A DNA stretch of 64,000 nucleotides from positions 603,953 to 667,952 of the forward strand of contig PTEX01000236.1 in NCBI GenBank assembly GCA_003342815.1, read 5' to 3'. The notes beneath the pieces are model-generated. The model searched no databases and was not told where the DNA came from. It saw nothing but the letters and a program-made list of their open reading frames with translations. A program made the translations under genes and the position numbers. Source of the DNA: Eudromia elegans. Its lineage: Eukaryota; Chordata; Aves; Tinamiformes; Tinamidae. Below are positions 13,498 through 25,800 of this stretch, in pieces; the stretch's first letter is position 1; the number at the start of each line of letters is the position of its first letter.

Positions 13498-15369
13498 AAA
13501 TGCAGCTATCACACAGCTCAGTGTGCAATCTCTAGCAGCCAGGGCTCTCCATCCAGGGATGCAGGAGAGAAACATGGGGCAGGATGGTACCGCTAACATG
13601 ATGCAACACAAATGCATCTCTACCCCTGTACTGCATCCATCAAGCTAGCAGAGATATGGGAGTCTGAATTATTTTGACTTCTTTTCTACAGGAATATGTG
13701 TTGGGGGATTCTTTTTATTATTTTTATTTTTAATAAGAAGTCACAAGGAGGTGGCATCTAATCCTGAGGGGTATCTTCACCTGCCAAAACGGGTTCAAGC
13801 TTTTGGTGGGACTGATAAAGGAAACAAAACGCAATCCTACACCTCTGGCTCTGCAGCTAGTGATAATCTGATAACGAGCACTGCTTATGAGGTGCTTTTC
13901 CATGTGCTTTCTTTGATTTAGAGTCTGGGTCCTAAATACCAATTTGTTCACAGCATCAGCAAAACAGCTTGCAAGGCTTTTCAGAGATCAAGCAAGCAAA
14001 TGCATCCAAAGGCCTCAAAAAAAAAGGTATTTTCCTTTTTCTTTTCTTTTTTTTTTTCCCCAAGCCAGAGCTCATTTGTCTGCAGCAAATTCTGGTGACA
14101 AGCCTGAGAAGAGTCACCTTCAGCTTCCGCCCAAAGCCACCCATTAAGTGGTCTGAGAAGGTGCCGCAGATCCCCAGCTCCAGCTGAGTACGAGGGTCCT
14201 CCACTCTCCTGACAATTAGGCCTGAAATATTGTGACAGCTGCCACCAGGGACTGACCAAGGGATGGCAGGAGCTGAGCATCTGGGTATCCAAAGTGAAGG
14301 TAGAGAGCCAGGCACTGTCAGTAGTTAGATCGTTTCACCACTGAAAGCGGGGAGGTAGGTGCTTAACTTCTGCCATCAGCTGGAAAATGACCTCATCTTC
14401 TTGGCTGTAGAAGAGGTTTAGCTCTATTTGCCTTCCTCCAGCAGAGCACACTGCGTTCAATTTACTAATCATTTTAGATGTGTCAAGATTCTTAGGAATC
14501 ATGAAAAACTTAGGCAGGGATGGAAGGGTTGCCGTCATAGGTTGGTATGCTGCAGCATATGTTGCAATGTAGCTACTCCCAAATGTGATACCAATGCACA
14601 GTTGATGTGCAGAGTAGACAAATAAGTCCTGAACGTTTCCTTTTCCTTCCCTAAATTAGGAAACATAATAAGGGTACAGGAGAGTTTGACAGAATTGCAT
14701 CAAACCAGATCTTGACCATGCAGTTATTAAATTCCTACAGAATATTTCATGAGAATGAAATTGTTGAGGCTCACTGTTGACTTAATTATAATTCCATTTA
14801 TTATTTATGTATATGCTGCCCTACCTAAGGCTTTCACTTGCACATGTGGTTCTTCACTTAAAAGGGCCAATCTCTTCAGAGTATACTGTGCAGCATTCCC
14901 AATGCAGCTCCATTTTTAATGACGGATGCAACCACACACATCTAGATATTGGGATGGACTTGGCCAAGCACCCAACACATCTGTTTGCAAAGCACTCTCA
15001 GGGCAGCTGGAAGTTTATAGATGAGAACAGGTATTGCAGCCCCTAAGGCATGCCCTGTGAAGCCAACTTCAGCTCAGAAACACAAAACTAGCCAGTTACG
15101 GGTTAACTTCAAAAAATGACAAAGTTAAAAAAGATTAAAACTTAAACAAGCAACAGCTTTGTCTTATGATCACACACGTCTCCGGGAAAAGTTAAAGGAT
15201 TTCAGCACTTTCCTTCACTTGTCATCTGCTGTGCTCATCAGCACTGATCTACAAACTTGCTCCCATTACTGCTTGGTAGAAGACATCTTCTTTTGTTGGC
15301 TTGTTTGGTTTTATAACATGCACCATGAACATTCACATCTGCTGAGAATGGGAAGTTCTAATAAAAATT
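13498..15369. other. Single-copy non-coding sequence
   Basis: No gene recognised. A minus-strand frame at 14335-14538 (67 codons) reads like plausible protein but has no recognised domain and no clean splice signals. Overlapping minus-strand frames at 13956-14315 are open in several phases, which argues that local composition rather than coding is responsible. A T-rich tract lies at about 14041-14060. Confidence 0.55.
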
Positions 15370-15665
15370 AGAGTATCTCAGGAAAACTTAGGTTGAAAGG
15401 AAGGTGCCTTCAAGGCCACCCAGTCTGCTCTGCTGCTCACAGCAGGGCCAACTTCACAGTCGGATCCAACTTGGAAGCTAGATTAGTTTGTTCAGGGTCT
15501 TGCCCACAACAGGGGTAAATATCCCTGGTGACAGAGATCCCACCCGTCCCAATGTTTGACGAACTAACTGTAAATAATCGTCCCTAATCTCTAAATGTAT
15601 TTTCCCTTTTTACAAAGTGGGCCACATTGAGCCTTGCGAGGGTTTAATTTATTTCCTCGATCAAC
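15370..15665 (-). mobile_element. CR1 LINE 3'-end fragment, diverged
   Basis: Read on the plus strand it carries the reverse complement of the CR1 3' region. The diagnostic order is GGTTGAAAGGAAGGTGCC, then a segment like 'tctagtcca', then GCTCACAGCAGGGCCAACTT, then GTTCAGGGTCTTG, GGTGACAGAGATCCCAC and a TAATCTCTAAATG block. CR1 is a non-LTR retrotransposon that inserts as 5'-truncated copies, so the left side is its 3' end. The octamer tail is not preserved and many substitutions and small indels are visible, so it is an older copy with no coding capacity. The right boundary is uncertain by about 30 bp. Confidence 0.88.
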
Positions 15666-16999
15666 TTCTACTATGACGTTGTACAAGTCTCTCTCTGACC
15701 ATATTCCCCACCTGCCCCAGAAAAAAAGGAATAACACCTCTTAAATACAGTTTTCTATTGCCATTTCCTCTATTTAGAAAAGGAGTACTCGGGGACAGAA
15801 GTCCATCACTCAGTGGAAGGGGTCCCCGATATAATTCACACTATCGTATAATTCTGATATGAGAATGTGAACTAGTTTTATGACACAAATGTCTTTGGTG
15901 CTTCGGTTTCTAAGAAATGTGCCCACTGGAAAACTTCAGGAATTTAACAGTGCATTTAAATCTGCAAAGACAAAATTCAATGCAAAGCCTGAGAGGAAAT
16001 TTTTAGGAAAAAAATCAAATTGCTCTCTTGGATAAAACCCTCTCAGAAATTGCTCATGGCTCCACATGGATATAACTTCCAAATGCCACACTCCAGGCAC
16101 TCCAGCATCCTTAACTAGTGTGCAATGTTGATTTTCACACTGCAAGTTTGATTAAAAACAGGAGTTTATCAGTGAAATGCTGAAATAGCCTTGAATATGG
16201 GAAAGTGAACGAGCATAATTGCTGATGGGCTCTTTTTATCATCACAGGCTCCTGATTATAGTTCCAGAGACTTAAATTATGGCGAATCTAGGACAAGATC
16301 AATCCGGTATGTAAGCAAATATTTATATGAGCCTGGAGATTGGCATATATCGATCTGTTTATAAGGAACATAATCCTGTCTGCAAAACACATTGGCATTG
16401 CACAGAACTCGTGTGTGTGCTGCTGCTAAAGCAAGGAGCCATGAAGAAAAAGCAAACACAATTTGGGATGCTGGAGGGCTCATCCCAATCGAATGGAGCT
16501 GGATGTCCGGGGTTACAGACCACTCCCTGGACGTAGCCTGATTAATGCCAGGGGATGCGTTGGAGGTAAATTGATAACCAGCTCGCGTCGTAACTTAGGG
16601 AGGCCGCTGGAAGGAAAGGAAGGGAAGTATCTATCGGAGCACAATTTGTCAAGCTGGCAACGGTCCATGGGGAACATCTCCCAGGGCAGAGCATCGCCTG
16701 CAACGTCCAACTCTCTCTGCATTCACTGCGGAGAGGTTGGCTTGATATAAAGTGGAAGAGTGTTTCTAACTTGGGGGATGAAGAAGGATCCTTGGGAAGT
16801 GAGGACCTCCTCCCTCGCCTCCCCGAACAAAGGTTGCTTTTGTTGGAAGGAAAGGAGTGTGTGGGGGTAGGGAAGAGAAGAGGCCGGCTTACCTTTTGTT
16901 ACACTTGACAGCTGAAAAGGTCCCGGTGAATAATTACCCTTAAAACTAACAAACAAGGAGAAAGAAAAAAAAAATCCACCCCCCACCTCAAATAAGATT
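15666..16999. other. Single-copy non-coding sequence
   Basis: No gene recognised. Short frames overlap on both strands without codon structure. The sequence becomes more GC- and CpG-containing around 16480-16730 but holds no promoter element that I can support. Confidence 0.5.
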
Positions 17000-17023
17000 A
17001 AAAAAAAAAAAAAAAAAAAAAAA
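17000..17023 (+). repeat. Pure A24 homopolymer
   Basis: Twenty-four consecutive A residues just upstream of a complex motif-rich block. No retroposon body is visible upstream on the plus strand. Confidence 0.9.
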
Positions 17024-17109
17024 GACCTTCACCCCTCCCACACACAATAACTCCCTTTGGATTGAAAACAAAATAAGAATAACTTGTAGGAAAAAAATAA
17101 CTTTCTTTG

Positions 17110-17480
17110 CCTTTGCCTTCTGCTTTTGGCGCACACATGCACACAACTGGATGGCTCCGCTGTTGCATTCCTTTGAAACTTCCCTACTCCACGCAGCAGC
17201 AAATCTTATGCAAAATTATCTTAGGCTGGAAAAACCAGCAGCAAAAGGCACACCCTCGGTTGAAGACACCATTGTTTTAGTCACAAAAGGATTATTCCCG
17301 TTGAGCAGCAGTTGTCATCTGTTTTGCATACTCTTTATTTTGCTCCTAATTGGCATTATGTGGCGACGCATTTGGAAGGCCATGGGAACTAAAAGGCACC
17401 CCCTGCCTCCTCCTCCTTTGAACAAGCACAGCCCAATTAAAGCACAATTATCTCCCTTCTGCTATTAGTATCCTTCATCT
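17110..17480. promoter_or_regulatory. Candidate conserved non-coding / enhancer-like block
   Basis: About 370 bp of complex, non-repetitive sequence dense in homeodomain- and POU-type words: TTATGCAAAATTATC (about 17207), TTTTGCATA (about 17320), CCTAATTGGCATTATG (about 17344), CCCAATTAAAGCACAATTAT (about 17431). The density of TAAT and octamer-like sites is what developmental enhancers in gene deserts commonly show. A 105-codon plus frame (17151-17468) spans it but has no recognised domain. Conservation was not testable here, so the call is inference from composition. Confidence 0.35.
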
Positions 17481-20400
17481 AGGAGAAAGACACAGAAAAG
17501 AGAAACGTTATTGGTCCAGAGGGCCAGTTACCTTTTCTTATGAAAATTTTTGTAAAGAGCATAAAGCAAAGAAAACAAAGGCACAAGTGGCCCCGGCTTT
17601 CCCAAGCAGAAGTGAAATGTTTTTCTGAATGTATGCCCCTAGTCTCCAGATGATTTTCTAAATATGCTGCTTCTCACTGGGGAGTAAACTGACCTGACTA
17701 AAAATGCATTGAGGGGACGAGGTTGGATTCAAGCCTTGGAAAATAAAGGGAATGGCCACAGAAGAGGACAAAAGACACAGGTGTCTACCCAGAAAGCCCA
17801 GGCTATGTCAGAAAGCCATAAACTTGACAATTCCACTTCGATTCCTCTGGAATGACAATGGAAAAAATCTCTCAGGGAGGGGAAAGAAAAAAGGCCTGTT
17901 TTGGACTGGTGCCCAGAGCTCAGCTCCCTAATTCCTATCTTGATGCAGAATATTGCACGTTTATAACCAACACACAAGTTCCCACAAACAGTTAGGTTCT
18001 CACGGACCTTCAGAACTCAAAGATGGCCAGAATTTGGACAGACTTCCCAGGACAGTTCACTAAAATCATATGTATATATTTTTATACAATCTTTCAGACC
18101 TTAGAGGTGTCCTTGGAGGATGAACACCCACTGCTGCTTGGCTGCTACGGACTTCAAAGACAGCTCTGCATACCTCCCTTATCAGAAGGCAGCCCCAGGA
18201 TAGCAAACATTTGCACTACCACTCATCATTTGCCTCATCAGTAGCTACTAAGAATACGCATGTGTCAGGAAACGTCACTCATTTTATCACTTCAGCAAGT
18301 CGTGCCATCAAGAAGAGGCACATGCCGCGGATGAAGCCCTCTGGATGTAAATACCAAATCACATTAAAAAATTAAACAAGTTAAAAAGCAAACAAATAAA
18401 CATATATTTTTTCTTTTCTCTTCTTTGGGATATTCTGCTGCTTCGCCTTCATCTGTCACAGGCCTAAATAATAGTATTTTGGTGAAGGGGAATCCAGTGT
18501 GCCAACATTGCCGTGAGGATGCTACTGGTTGAGGTGCCACAGGAAGCTGAGGCAGCCCTCCCACTGACCCAAGCTACTGCCAGCGATTCTTGATGCTCAG
18601 GTTTGCAAGTCATTCAGTTTTATACTCATTGCATGGGCTTTATTAGTCCATTTCCAGAGCAAGTTAAAAGAGTAATGCCCAGTAAAATAACTTTTTGGAT
18701 GCCATCGCCTTGTTGGCCTCTCTCCTGCTTGCTCTTTTCCCTGGAAAGCTCAATGCTGCGTTACTGCCTGAACAGAAGACAATGTCACTGCATACGAGTC
18801 TTCTGCTTTTGTCACTGCACTCATGCTTCCTGCTTTGGCCACAGCGGGTTGGTGCAATGGGAGCAGAGACAGCGTCAGGTCCAAGAGCCAGCTGGAGCAG
18901 GCACTGCTGCTGCAACACCTGTGAATGAGCAGGGCGACTGTAAAGAGGGACACCAGGTCCTACTTGCACATCCATCAATGGGTTTATTCTCAGATTTGGG
19001 TTAAATGTGCTGCCCATCCACCATGGAATTGCTTAAAGACATCACAGAGGTGATGGGTAGCAATGGCAACACACACAATGGGCAACAACGTGGAAATGGT
19101 TTTGATTTCACTACAAAAACTCAACAATTTCACTCTCCTTGTGCTCTCCTAGTACCTGGGAGCAACTTGTGAGGAACGGAGTGAGATGAGGAAAACTCTG
19201 TCTCCCAGTACTGAGTGGAAACCTGCAGTGAGATAGCAATGGTGAAAGGGGTCAAAATTGATGTCAAGCTATAGAGGAGATTTTGTTGAGTTTTTGATAA
19301 GATTTGTTTCCGTAAATGTTTTCCCTGGCAAATGTCACATCACTGGAAGGCACATCAATAAAATAAGATTGAGAAAATTAAACAATCAGAAATCCTGCAT
19401 AGACAGATGAAAGCTTGAAACTTGATCCTGGGACTCTAAGGGTCAACTATGGTCTCAGTCTGCAAGTGCCTAGAAGAGCTATAAAGTCCTTTCAACTCAT
19501 CAAGGGCACCAGGGATGACTTCTGGGTGTACACCCTATAAGGATCAAGTGCTTTCCGTGAGCATCCTTATCAGAGTGCCTGAACCTTACTGGGAATCTTG
19601 CTGGAAGCAAATATCGCAGCTGAGCACTGCCAAGTGCAGCTGGAGTCTTTCATGCACGGTCTATCATGGGTGTGTTTAAGATCCTGTAAAACTAAGCCGA
19701 TTATTCCTCATTTGCCTGTTGAAAATGGTTCTGAAGCAGCCTCCACTTTTCTGTCCTTGATGAGGCCGATAGAACAGCAACTCTTTAGCACCTAGTAATT
19801 GTGCTTAAAAGTGCCAATTCTCTGCAGAGCTAATGTTTAAAATAGAGGACAGCAGGTGAACTGTTTACTTGCCTTGAAGAGAGCAGCAATCCTGGATGAG
19901 GCTGGCCAAGCTCATTTTTATTTTTCTGAAACTCTCTGCAAATCTGCAAGCCTTAGGCATTCAGCCTCCTCTTTGCAAGCAAGTTATCATGTGGTGATGC
20001 ACAAACCTCCTAGAGCCACTTGTTCAGCCCAGAGAGACATTTCTCCAGTTTTTCACGTCCGCATATCTGCAGTTCTCACAGGAACTCTCCCTATTTCTCC
20101 TATTTCTTAAATTGCTTAAGTTTGAAAGACACTTGTGAAGTCTGCCACATACTGCTATGTGTCTTCTCTGGACCAGCCTGTAAATCAGAGCTGCTGATCT
20201 CCATATTAAAATCTAATCTACTTCGCTTTCCCAGGGAAGCCAGGTTAAGTTGATGTAAGCTAGTAATACGTGCGCAGGATAGTTCCTACTGACAGGTTAA
20301 GTGTGTCAAAGCTGCTTCGTCCAGACCAGATGAAAGTCACATCTCCACATACTGCATTGCAGAAAAGGTCTTAATCCAGCAATGCAGTGCAAAGGATGAG

Positions 20401-23400
20401 TGCCCCACTTCAAAGGTTCCCTAATCAATTTTCTGATTGTACATCACTATCACTGATGATACTACTGCTCTTACTTCTACTGTCACCATTGTTACCTTGA
20501 TGGTAGTACCTTGGAACTCCAGTTATAGGCAAGAGTCTCATCTAAATATATTTATAATTGTCTTCCTTATTGAAGTCTGTCCTTAACAACAGAATACCAC
20601 AAGGCTACTCACAGGCTCATAGCTAAGCATATGATGAATGGTTCTGCAAAAGCTGGACCTAGGCATGCTTGCTTGCAATAGGAGAGGACCTATTTATTCT
20701 TGCATACTTTGTTTTGGGCTATACTCTTGCATGAGAGAAGAATGGGCCTACAAACATCTTTGCTTTGCCTTTTTCCCCACCATCTTCTCCAATCCACCAG
20801 CCAGCATTTAATTAGAGTATACGAATCAAACCAGGTTTAGCCTAGGACAGCTGGTGTATTTTCATGGACTGGAAGAGTTTACCATGGCCCATACGGAGGA
20901 GCAAAATTGATAGTTCCCACCCATACCACTGACCATAATGCCTTGGTATGTTGGTTGTGCTGGACATATGAAAGCCACTACCAGATCTATCCATAACATC
21001 TATTGTAGGATCATGCAGAAAGATGCAAGAAAACCCTGAAAAAAGCCCAGTAAGGTCCTGAAAGCAGTGAAACCAGGCTAGAGAATGAGGGCAGACCATT
21101 CTGCTTGAGGAGGTGGTTGGTGTTTGCATATGATGCGTCACCCGCAGGCTGTGGGTTAGGTGCACATCATTACTGCTCCCCTTGGCTTCCAGAGGGAAGA
21201 CGCTGTGCTACTATGGAGTGTTATTAAGCCTTCAAGGAGGTGAGCAGAACGTATCCCCAAGGGGAGATTGCTCTGAGATAAGCTGCATGCACAACTGAGT
21301 GCAGATCCATGGCTCTGCAGCTATTTCTTTTCTTCCAGACAATGCAGTGACTGTGTCTTTGTTATAGTGTTACTGTTGTCTATCAGTTCTTGAAAGGATG
21401 TGAGATCACATCTCCTGCACGTCTCAACAGAAGGAATGAAACCTTGGCTGAAAATAGTTTCTTGTAGCAAAGTAAAAGCAAAAAAAAAAAAAAAAACCAA
21501 AACAAACCCAAAAAACCCCTCTAACATGTCCAAGAAATACAGCTGCAATTCACTTGTAAACGTAAACAGGGAGGAGAAGATTGACAGACAATATGCAAAC
21601 AGTTCTCTTCTTACACTTCTGATTTCATACTGGTTTCTATGCCCACGCCACAGCCAAGTTACTAATTACATCCTTCCTATTGTTTTGCCAATTTCTCCTA
21701 TGGGAAATAATGGGAAGGGATGGGATTATGGAGACTGATGCACTTGACAGCAAAAACAAATAAGTGAATGAATGCATAAATAAATAAATAATCCATTCAG
21801 TAGTCACACAGACAAGCCTATTCCATCCTTTTTTCCCATCCCGAACCAAACTTCTGGGATTATACAAGAGAAATGATTATCTGCTGCCTCCAAGAAATAA
21901 GTATCAATTAATGCTTAATTAACATTGCATGACAGATTGATTTGAATAAACAGAACATTTTCAATGAATAAATTTCAATGAACGTGTAAACTGTGGGTTG
22001 AAACAAGATGCCTCGTGCAAGAACAGGCAGCTCCCTATTTCTATATAATGCCTCTATAGCTGTAGCACCTGGGAGGCTTCAAAGGCATTGCTAGCCCAAT
22101 GTGCTAGATGTTAAAACTATATAATTGGTAAGGCCTTATCTTGGATTTACAGTGTAAACAAGAAGATACTCTATGAGGATCCTGTAACAGGTAGACTGAG
22201 TCTAAGAAGACATGGGACACAGCAGTTTCTAATTAACACATTAACTGGACAAAGAAAAAACCTACAGAAGCTTATTCATACAAAGTGTTTTGTTTGTAAA
22301 CATCCCAACACACATTTGGGTTGCCTCATGGGGTAATAACAAGAAAATATAATTTAGATGGGAAAAGTGCACACAGGATGTAACCCATGATAATGGCAGG
22401 AAAGCAGGGAACAACAGCCCGTGCTTTCAAGCTGGGACACCTCATGTCAGACAGATAACGTCATCTTTCCACGACCGAATTAAAAAACGGTCTGATGTTC
22501 AGCAATAAGCCCTGGGTGCCACTGGGAGCTCCAGCTGGGCAGCACCTCTGAGAATCAGCCTGCTTCCAGATGAACGTTGGCTGCTCCAAGGAAAGTCGGC
22601 TGAAAAGCAAATGCTCTGCTTCCAGAGGCATTTTTTTCTTCCTTTTACTAAAACAACCTCTCAGAATTGCCACTACGATTGGTATTTTTGATTTACACCC
22701 TACAATTTGACTCCTGCTCATTTTCTGAGCGCCTTTTCCCAGTTCCTTTTGGCAGGCAGCACGCTGGAACAGCCAGCATTGCTTTACATTGAAACCTGCG
22801 TAGGAAGAGTTAAGCAAGAAGAACCAGAAACCCACAATAAATCAGCTATTACAGCTGCTTTTCTACCAAACTTACTTGGGCATATCTTCAATATTCTGCA
22901 ATATAAAAGACTATATACCCACAAATACCCTTAGCTTATTAAGTGCTAAATGCCACCAAAGGAGGGACAGATCACAGTGCCAAAGCCTCAATACTGTTGC
23001 CACTGAAATTAATTGATTTGGGGCCATTCATTAGCCCTCTGACCTACTGTTGCTAACCATATCTCCTAGCAGCAAAAAGGTGATTACATACATTGGTGTT
23101 TAGATAAAAAGAGTAGCAAAAGATTAAAAAAAAAAAAATCCAAAAAAATTCTGATCATGTTGACAAGTAAGAATTTACTTTCAGGAGGAGACTGCCTGGA
23201 CGAGTCCTGTGAACCTACCCTTCACTTTCCAAACAGAACTTGTCCTCCATGAGTGCCAGCAATTTGGGGAGTTTTATCTGAGAGGTTTCCTCTCCCTTTT
23301 CTTACTCGGTTCATTTTGCTGTAAGTTGCCACCTCACTGTGGTTACGCTTAGCATGAAACTCTTTCTTTGAAAACTCTCCATCTTCCTGGCATTTTCCTC

Positions 23401-23610
23401 ATGTCTCCTTCTTCTCTTTGATGCTTAGTCTTTACCTTGCAGCAGAATCTTTCCCAGGACTCAGCGTTGTGAATCCTGGTTGAACTTCAAGGTGGGAAGA
23501 GGAGGAAGGGGCTACACACACAAGATTTCAGCTCATATCAACCTTAACATGTCCAAGGAATCCAAACTCCAGCAAACTATGTATTTCCTTTGAATAGGCA
23601 TGCATTTCTT
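17481..23610. other. Single-copy non-coding sequence
   Basis: No gene recognised. Overlapping frames near 18603-19017 on both strands (up to 133 codons) and at 22461-22835 on the minus strand (124 codons) show no domain and compete with frames in other phases. An A16-17 run lies at about 21480 and a short AAAT array at about 21778-21791. Nothing else supportable was seen. Confidence 0.55.
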
Positions 23611-23642
23611 GCACACACACACATACATATATAGATATATAA
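23611..23642. repeat. (CA)n/(TA)n compound microsatellite
   Basis: Six or so CA units pass into CATA and TATA units. Short and imperfect. Confidence 0.85.
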
Positions 23643-23885
23643 AAGGCATGTTCTTATTATTTAGGCTGTTCACTTGCTGTTTCCATTCTACACCACATGT
23701 CAACACAGCTCTAAACCAGCTCCATTTAGATATTGCTTTATACTCAAGATTAGGTGTTTTACAACTCCCCCTACCTTAACTTAGGCTGCAGATGCACTTT
23801 TAGGATGGCCTGTCACACTGACCAGCACTCTTATTGCATCCATGGCTCTCCCATCTGCTGTCACTATCAATGGTTTCTTGTTTGC

Positions 23886-24005
23886 TCCCTAGACTGAAAA
23901 TTCTTTCATATTGGGACTGTCTGTTTGTAGAGTGCCTGGCCCAGAAAGAGCGAGCCCTTGATTAGGACTCTCAAGTTGGAGAGTAATGAAAATTATCCTT
24001 ATTAG
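23886..24005 (+). repeat. Ancient amniote L2/MIR-class retroposon 3' tail
   Basis: The order CTAGACTG-AAATTCTTT, GGGACTGTCTGTTTGTAGAG, TGCCTGGCCCAG, CTTGATTAGGACTCTCAAG and GTAATGAAAAT follows, base for base with drift, the common amniote repeat tail whose phrases are 'tagactgtaagctc', 'gggactgtct', 'gtacagcgcctagcac', 'gattggggctc' and 'gtaatacaaat'. It is strongly diverged. The exact library family was not determined. Confidence 0.6.
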
Positions 24006-25439
24006 ATAGTATTAACAAACAGAATAATAATAGATAAGTTTTAAGAAAGTAGCGATATTCCTTATGACTCCAATCAGAGAAATCTGTACAAAACTGATTA
24101 GAATTATCGTAATTTGATTTTAAGCAACAACTTAACATAATTAAAACATCTCAGACAATGGGATTAATACTCACTTTTTGTATATATCCTCTATAAAGTA
24201 TCTAGGAATAATCCATCAAATACTTCCTGTAGTACACAGTTTTTAACATGAGTGTATATTAGTCTCAGTCTACCTGTCAAAAGAGACAAACACAAATAAT
24301 CAGTATTTTGTTTAGTGTTTTTTTTCTTTTTTTAACATATATACTATTCTAGAAGAATTAAAAACAACTGCTAGATAGACAGGACACATAAAACTGTCAC
24401 CTATATACATGATTCTTAGCATCATATCACTACCAGCACCATGCTAAGGTACTCTTATTCATCCCATAGATACAAGTACATTTGTTAAATACAAATTGCT
24501 CAGTTATACAAAGCTGCTCAGTTATAATTGAATGCACATCTCTGGCTAACTGTGCAAACGTTCATCCTTCGGCCAAGAGAATCATTTACCAGATCTTCTA
24601 TTCTGGTTTCAGGGGTTTCTCAGAAACATGGCAGTTATTCCTTTTCTGTTGTGTTGGAAGAACCTTTTTACATCATCATACCCTAAATATTTCCTTCCTT
24701 ACATTTTTCATTTTGATTAAAGTGAAATGATTAAGGTCTTATACTGACACTTCTCATTGACTCCTACCAGTAAATTTAGTGCTACCAGAATTACTTGCGG
24801 TATTAGAGATCCCCCATTTGAAAGCAACTTTGCAGACATGGCAAGCCTGTCAACCCACAAGCTGGAGGCTCAAAGAAAGTGGCTTCTTTGGAAGTACGTT
24901 CACAATAAGTGAATTTATAGTGCAGCAACACAACTTCTCCTCTCTTCTGTAATACTCATCATTACTTTACTAGCCTCATGCCTCATCTTCAAGCTGCTCT
25001 CCTTGCCTAAGAGTGCCATGGTCCCATGGGGACTAGGGACAGTGGAGGAGACACCAAAACAGCCCCGTTGAAAGCCACATTTCCCAGTCCCAGCAACCAG
25101 ATGACCCATTTCACTAGATACCCATCTACCTTCTGTGCCTCCTGGTGCACAGGTCCTTGCAGAACTGGAGAAAATAAAATTAAAAAGCATGAATGCTGCA
25201 GCAACAGGTTATTGCAGAGGTGGCTTTCCTCATCTTTCCCTGACAGCCTGTTTCTGTCCATATGCCCCCAAAGTGCATTGACCTTTTAATCTTACCAGCT
25301 GTAAATGAGTTTTGAATCTACAGTAACCTTTCCACTGGGAAGGTGCAGAGGTCACCCTTAAATAGCTGGTCTACTAGATGGCCCTTGGCTCCACAGGCCA
25401 CATCCCTCAGTTCCCTCCCATTAATCTGTGTTTGGAGCA
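24006..25439. other. Single-copy non-coding sequence
   Basis: AT-rich unique DNA with no gene recognised. Frames of 82-91 codons (for example 24482-24730 plus and 24915-25190 minus) overlap others on both strands and resemble no protein family. Confidence 0.55.
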
Positions 25440-25800
25440 ACCTGCTTTTTGATTGTGTGCCAATATAGATTATTCCACCCCTATATGCATTTTTCAGACC
25501 TGAATCTAATTTTGTTATTTCCTGCCTAAGGTTTCTAATCTCTCTATTGCTGATTTACGCAATGCCTCCCAATTTGGATCATCTGTGATTTTAATTAACA
25601 TGTTCTCTTTCCCTGTCTTCCAGCTAATGAATGAAGATGTTTAAAGAAGACCAGACTCAAGACTGCTCCCTGATGTTCCCCACTAGAAAACTCATGTGAT
25701 TCAATGCAATTTCATTTATTATCTCACTTTGTTAATGGCCCTGTGGATGGTTTTTAATCAACATCACAGGGCCCTTAGCTAAGCCAATCTGAATTAATTT
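25440..25800 (-). mobile_element. Ancient CR1/L3-like LINE fragment (RT region)
   Basis: On the plus strand this is the antisense of a CR1/L3-clade reverse-transcriptase region. The recognisable order is GGATCATCTGTGATTTTAAT, TAACATGTTCTCT, GCTAATGAATGAAGATGTTT, AAAGAAGACCAGACTCAAGA, CTGCTCCCTGATGTTCCCCA, CTAGAAAACTC, then a loose match to the 'agccagttctcaatcca' segment. These are the usual landmarks (aatgaagatgttgaa, actggacccaagactg, gacccctgagggacaccactag). Frame is destroyed by indels and stops. The copy is far more diverged than the CR1s at 40-44 kb and probably predates the avian radiation. Boundaries are approximate. Confidence 0.65.

Noticed and set aside
14335-14538. 67-codon minus-strand frame with a protein-like look (SQEDEVIFQLMAEVKHLPP)
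   Set aside because: No family recognised, no clean acceptor/donor pair, and frames of this length are common by chance in the window.
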